Source: an uncultured Lachnospiraceae bacterium
Lineage (GTDB): Bacteria > Bacillota > Clostridia > Lachnospirales > Lachnospiraceae
Reading direction: 5' to 3'
Length of the DNA stretch: 8,366 bases
Assembly (NCBI GenBank): GCA_902476645.1
Contig: CABSEG010000095.1
Span: 1-8,366, forward strand
Below, piece by piece: positions 6,839 through 8,366 of the stretch (positions within the stretch are counted from its first letter, which is position 1; every line of letters starts with the position of its first letter). The notes below the pieces were generated by a model that had not been told where the DNA came from, searched no databases, and was given only the letters and a program-made list of their open reading frames with translations. Position numbers and translations under genes: made by a program.

Positions 6839-8366
6839 AACGCAAAGATTCCTTTTCCATATCCGTATCTTTCCTGTTTGCTTCGTTCTGTTCATTGGCA
6901 GGTACCAGGGACATGGCCACCTTCTCAGGGGTAATAGGCAGTTCCCGATGCCAGACACCGGTGGCCCGATAAATGGCGTGGGCAATAGCGGGAGCCGGAG
7001 TATTAATCACGATCTCACCGATAGACTTAGCACCAAAAGGTCCGGTGGGCTCATAGCTATGTTCAAATTCCACCCGCAAGTTTCCCATATCCAGGCGGGT
7101 AGGCAGCTTATACTGCATGAATGAGGAGCCGATGGGACGTCCCCTGTGATCGTACCGTACCTCTTCCATAAGGGTATGGCCAATCCCCTGAACAATCCCA
7201 CCCTCCGCCTGAATCCGCGCCAGTGCAGGATTAATAGGTATACCGCAGTCTACCACTGCCATATAATCCAGGATCGTCACAAGACCGGTTTGTTTATCCA
7301 ATTCTATCTCAACCATTCCCACCATATAGGGCGGCGGAGAAACCGGGGAGGAATGGGTAGCAGTAACCTGCGCAGCCTTGGTATTGCCTACCTGAGACTT
7401 GTAAGCAATTTCCTCCATACTGACAGTCTGATCTGTTTGAATACGGCGTACTACAGCCCCCTCAAACAACACGTCTTCTCTTTCACAGCCCATTATCTCT
7501 GCGGCTATAGAACAGATCCGCTCCTTTAACTCCCCGCATGCTTTTTCCACCGCTTTACCCGTAATGTATGTGGTAGAAGAGGCATAAGAGCCGGAGTCAT
7601 ACGGGGAAGCATCCGTATCCGCTCCAAACACGGCAACATCATCCACACTGCACTCCATACATTCGGCTACCATCTGGGCCAGAATCGTGTCACAGCCGGT
7701 TCCCATGTCCGCCGCTCCAATCATAAGATTATACGTGCCATCCTCGCTGAGCTTGACTGTCGCAGACCCCACGTCCACATGGGAGATACAGGAACCCTGC
7801 ATGGCCATAGCCACACCCGCAGCCCGTACTTTTCCGTTACCCATATCCCGTACCGGATACTTTTCCTCCCAGTGGAACATGTTCCTGCAGTGCTCCATAC
7901 AACGGTCCAACGCGCAGGCATTTGCCGTCTCATTATAATATGCAGGCATCACCATACCTTCCCGGACCATGTTTTGTTCCCGAATACGAGTAGGATCCAT
8001 CCCCAGCTTCTCAGCCAGCTCATTGACTATTGATTCCAGCGCAAAGATTCCCTGTGTGGCTCCATAGCCCCGGTAAGCCCCGGCTGCCTGGAGATTCGTA
8101 TAGACTACATCGTAGCTAAACCGGTAGGCTTCCACCCCGCCTGTATACAGCGGAATCGACTTGTGCCCGGAAAGCCCCACGGTAGTGGGCCCATGTTCCC
8201 CATATGCCCCGGAATTGGAAAGGGTGTAAAGATCCAGGCAACGAATCCTACCATCTCTGTCGGCCCCCATCTTGACCCGAATCTCCATCTCATGTCTCGG
8301 CGAACCTGCGATCTGGGACTCTTCTCTGGTATAGATTAGTTTTGCCGCTCTTCCGGTCTTTAAGGT
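6831..8366 (-). CDS. Xanthine dehydrogenase-family molybdopterin-binding subunit (XdhA-like), 5' end cut by window edge
   Basis: C-terminal 511 residues of the large molybdenum subunit of a xanthine dehydrogenase/aldehyde oxidase-family hydroxylase; full-length members run about 750-800 residues, so roughly the first third is missing. The frame is open to the right edge and starts in AAKLIYTREE, so the Met encoded at 8288 is internal. Visible family motifs, numbered within the fragment: MEIRVKMGAD (27-36); GAYRGYG (about 96-102), matching the active-site AxRG(F/Y)G loop; DMGTGCDT near 214-222, in place of the usual GQG of the cofactor-binding loop; SGSYASSTTY; and GAKSIGE, whose E451 aligns with the catalytic glutamate, followed by ATGVWHRELPITPE. 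The enzyme would hydroxylate a purine or related heterocycle with FAD and 2Fe-2S partner subunits, probably encoded beyond the window. Substrate cannot be assigned. It ends with a charged, non-conserved tail of about 20 residues and overlaps the GNAT gene by 8 bases. Confidence 0.93.
   Translation of the reverse strand, partial: TLKTGRAAKLIYTREESQIAGSPRHEMEIRVKMGADRDGRIRCLDLYTLSNSGAYGEHGPTTVGLSGHKSIPLYTGGVEAYRFSYDVVYTNLQAAGAYRGYGATQGIFALESIVNELAEKLGMDPTRIREQNMVREGMVMPAYYNETANACALDRCMEHCRNMFHWEEKYPVRDMGNGKVRAAGVAMAMQGSCISHVDVGSATVKLSEDGTYNLMIGAADMGTGCDTILAQMVAECMECSVDDVAVFGADTDASPYDSGSYASSTTYITGKAVEKACGELKERICSIAAEIMGCEREDVLFEGAVVRRIQTDQTVSMEEIAYKSQVGNTKAAQVTATHSSPVSPPPYMVGMVEIELDKQTGLVTILDYMAVVDCGIPINPALARIQAEGGIVQGIGHTLMEEVRYDHRGRPIGSSFMQYKLPTRLDMGNLRVEFEHSYEPTGPFGAKSIGEIVINTPAPAIAHAIYRATGVWHRELPITPEKVAMSLVPANEQNEANRKDTDMEKESLRYV
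6849..6854 (-). promoter_or_regulatory. Ribosome binding site of the GNAT gene inside the upstream coding sequence
   Basis: Minus strand AAGGAA ends 10 bases before ATG 6838 and lies within the last codons of the xanthine dehydrogenase-family gene. It supports the 256-residue start and a coupled pair. Confidence 0.55.

Noticed and set aside
6839..6985. Longer N-terminus for the GNAT protein, starting at 6985
   Set aside because: The extra 49 residues (MPTPFIGPPVSGIG and so on) are an out-of-frame reading of the conserved C-terminal end of the xanthine dehydrogenase-family gene. A ribosome binding site sits in front of ATG 6838 instead.
7700..7730. GTG in place of GQG in the cofactor loop of the molybdenum subunit as evidence of a dead enzyme
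   Set aside because: This substitution (DMGTG) also occurs, as far as I recall, in other clostridial members of the family. The catalytic glutamate and AYRGYG loop are intact, so loss of activity is not supported.
8105..8293. Start of the molybdenum subunit at Met 8288, or a separate minus-strand small gene at 8105-8293
   Set aside because: The frame continues upstream of 8288 to the window edge with family-typical sequence (AAKLIYTREE), so the gene is simply cut by the edge. The overlapping small frame is a shadow.

Overview
The window looks like chromosomal DNA of an anaerobic gut-type Firmicute, most likely Lachnospiraceae/Clostridiales. The reasons are strong AGGAGG-type ribosome binding sites, a moderate-GC coding sequence with a very AT-rich intergenic gap, a giant secreted beta-galactosidase with FIVAR repeats, a molybdenum hydroxylase of the xanthine dehydrogenase family, and a small protein of the clostridial family usually labelled 'molecular chaperone Hsp90'. 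Genus cannot be fixed from the sequence alone. All five genes are on the minus strand, so transcription runs from high to low coordinates. I find no convincing gene on the plus strand, and no tRNA, rRNA, CRISPR array or insertion sequence.

Layout in transcription order. (1) 8366-6831: C-terminal 511 residues of a xanthine dehydrogenase-type molybdopterin-binding subunit, whose N-terminus lies beyond the right edge. (2) 6838-6068: a GNAT acetyltransferase whose start overlaps the end of the previous gene by 8 bases. (3) 6022-5663: a 119-residue uncharacterised protein with a CxCxxC motif. (4) 5614-4955: a Crp/Fnr-family regulator that starts with GTG. (5) An intrinsic terminator at 4905-4868 closes this probable four-gene transcription unit.

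An AT-rich intergenic region follows. It carries a well-formed sigma-A promoter (-10 TATAAT, 17-base spacer, -35 TTTACT) overlapped by a LacI-family/cre-like operator. A leader of about 200 bases comes next, containing a 16-17 bp inverted repeat. It leads into (6) 4436-1, an exported GH2 beta-galactosidase of LacZ type, with 1478 codons visible and the 3' end beyond the left edge. Its full LacZ active-site set is present. A LamG-like lectin domain of about 245 residues is spliced into the catalytic barrel between two substrate-contacting segments, and this LamG carries an EF-hand-like calcium loop. FIVAR repeats begin at its C-terminal side.

Functionally there are two units: a cytoplasmic redox/molybdoenzyme-associated operon ending in its own regulator, and a separately controlled extracellular galactoside-degrading enzyme. 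I do not see a wholly new system. The points most worth following are the CxCxxC protein paired with a cysteine-containing Crp/Fnr regulator behind a molybdenum hydroxylase, the nested lectin architecture of the beta-galactosidase, and the promoter/operator/leader arrangement that controls it.
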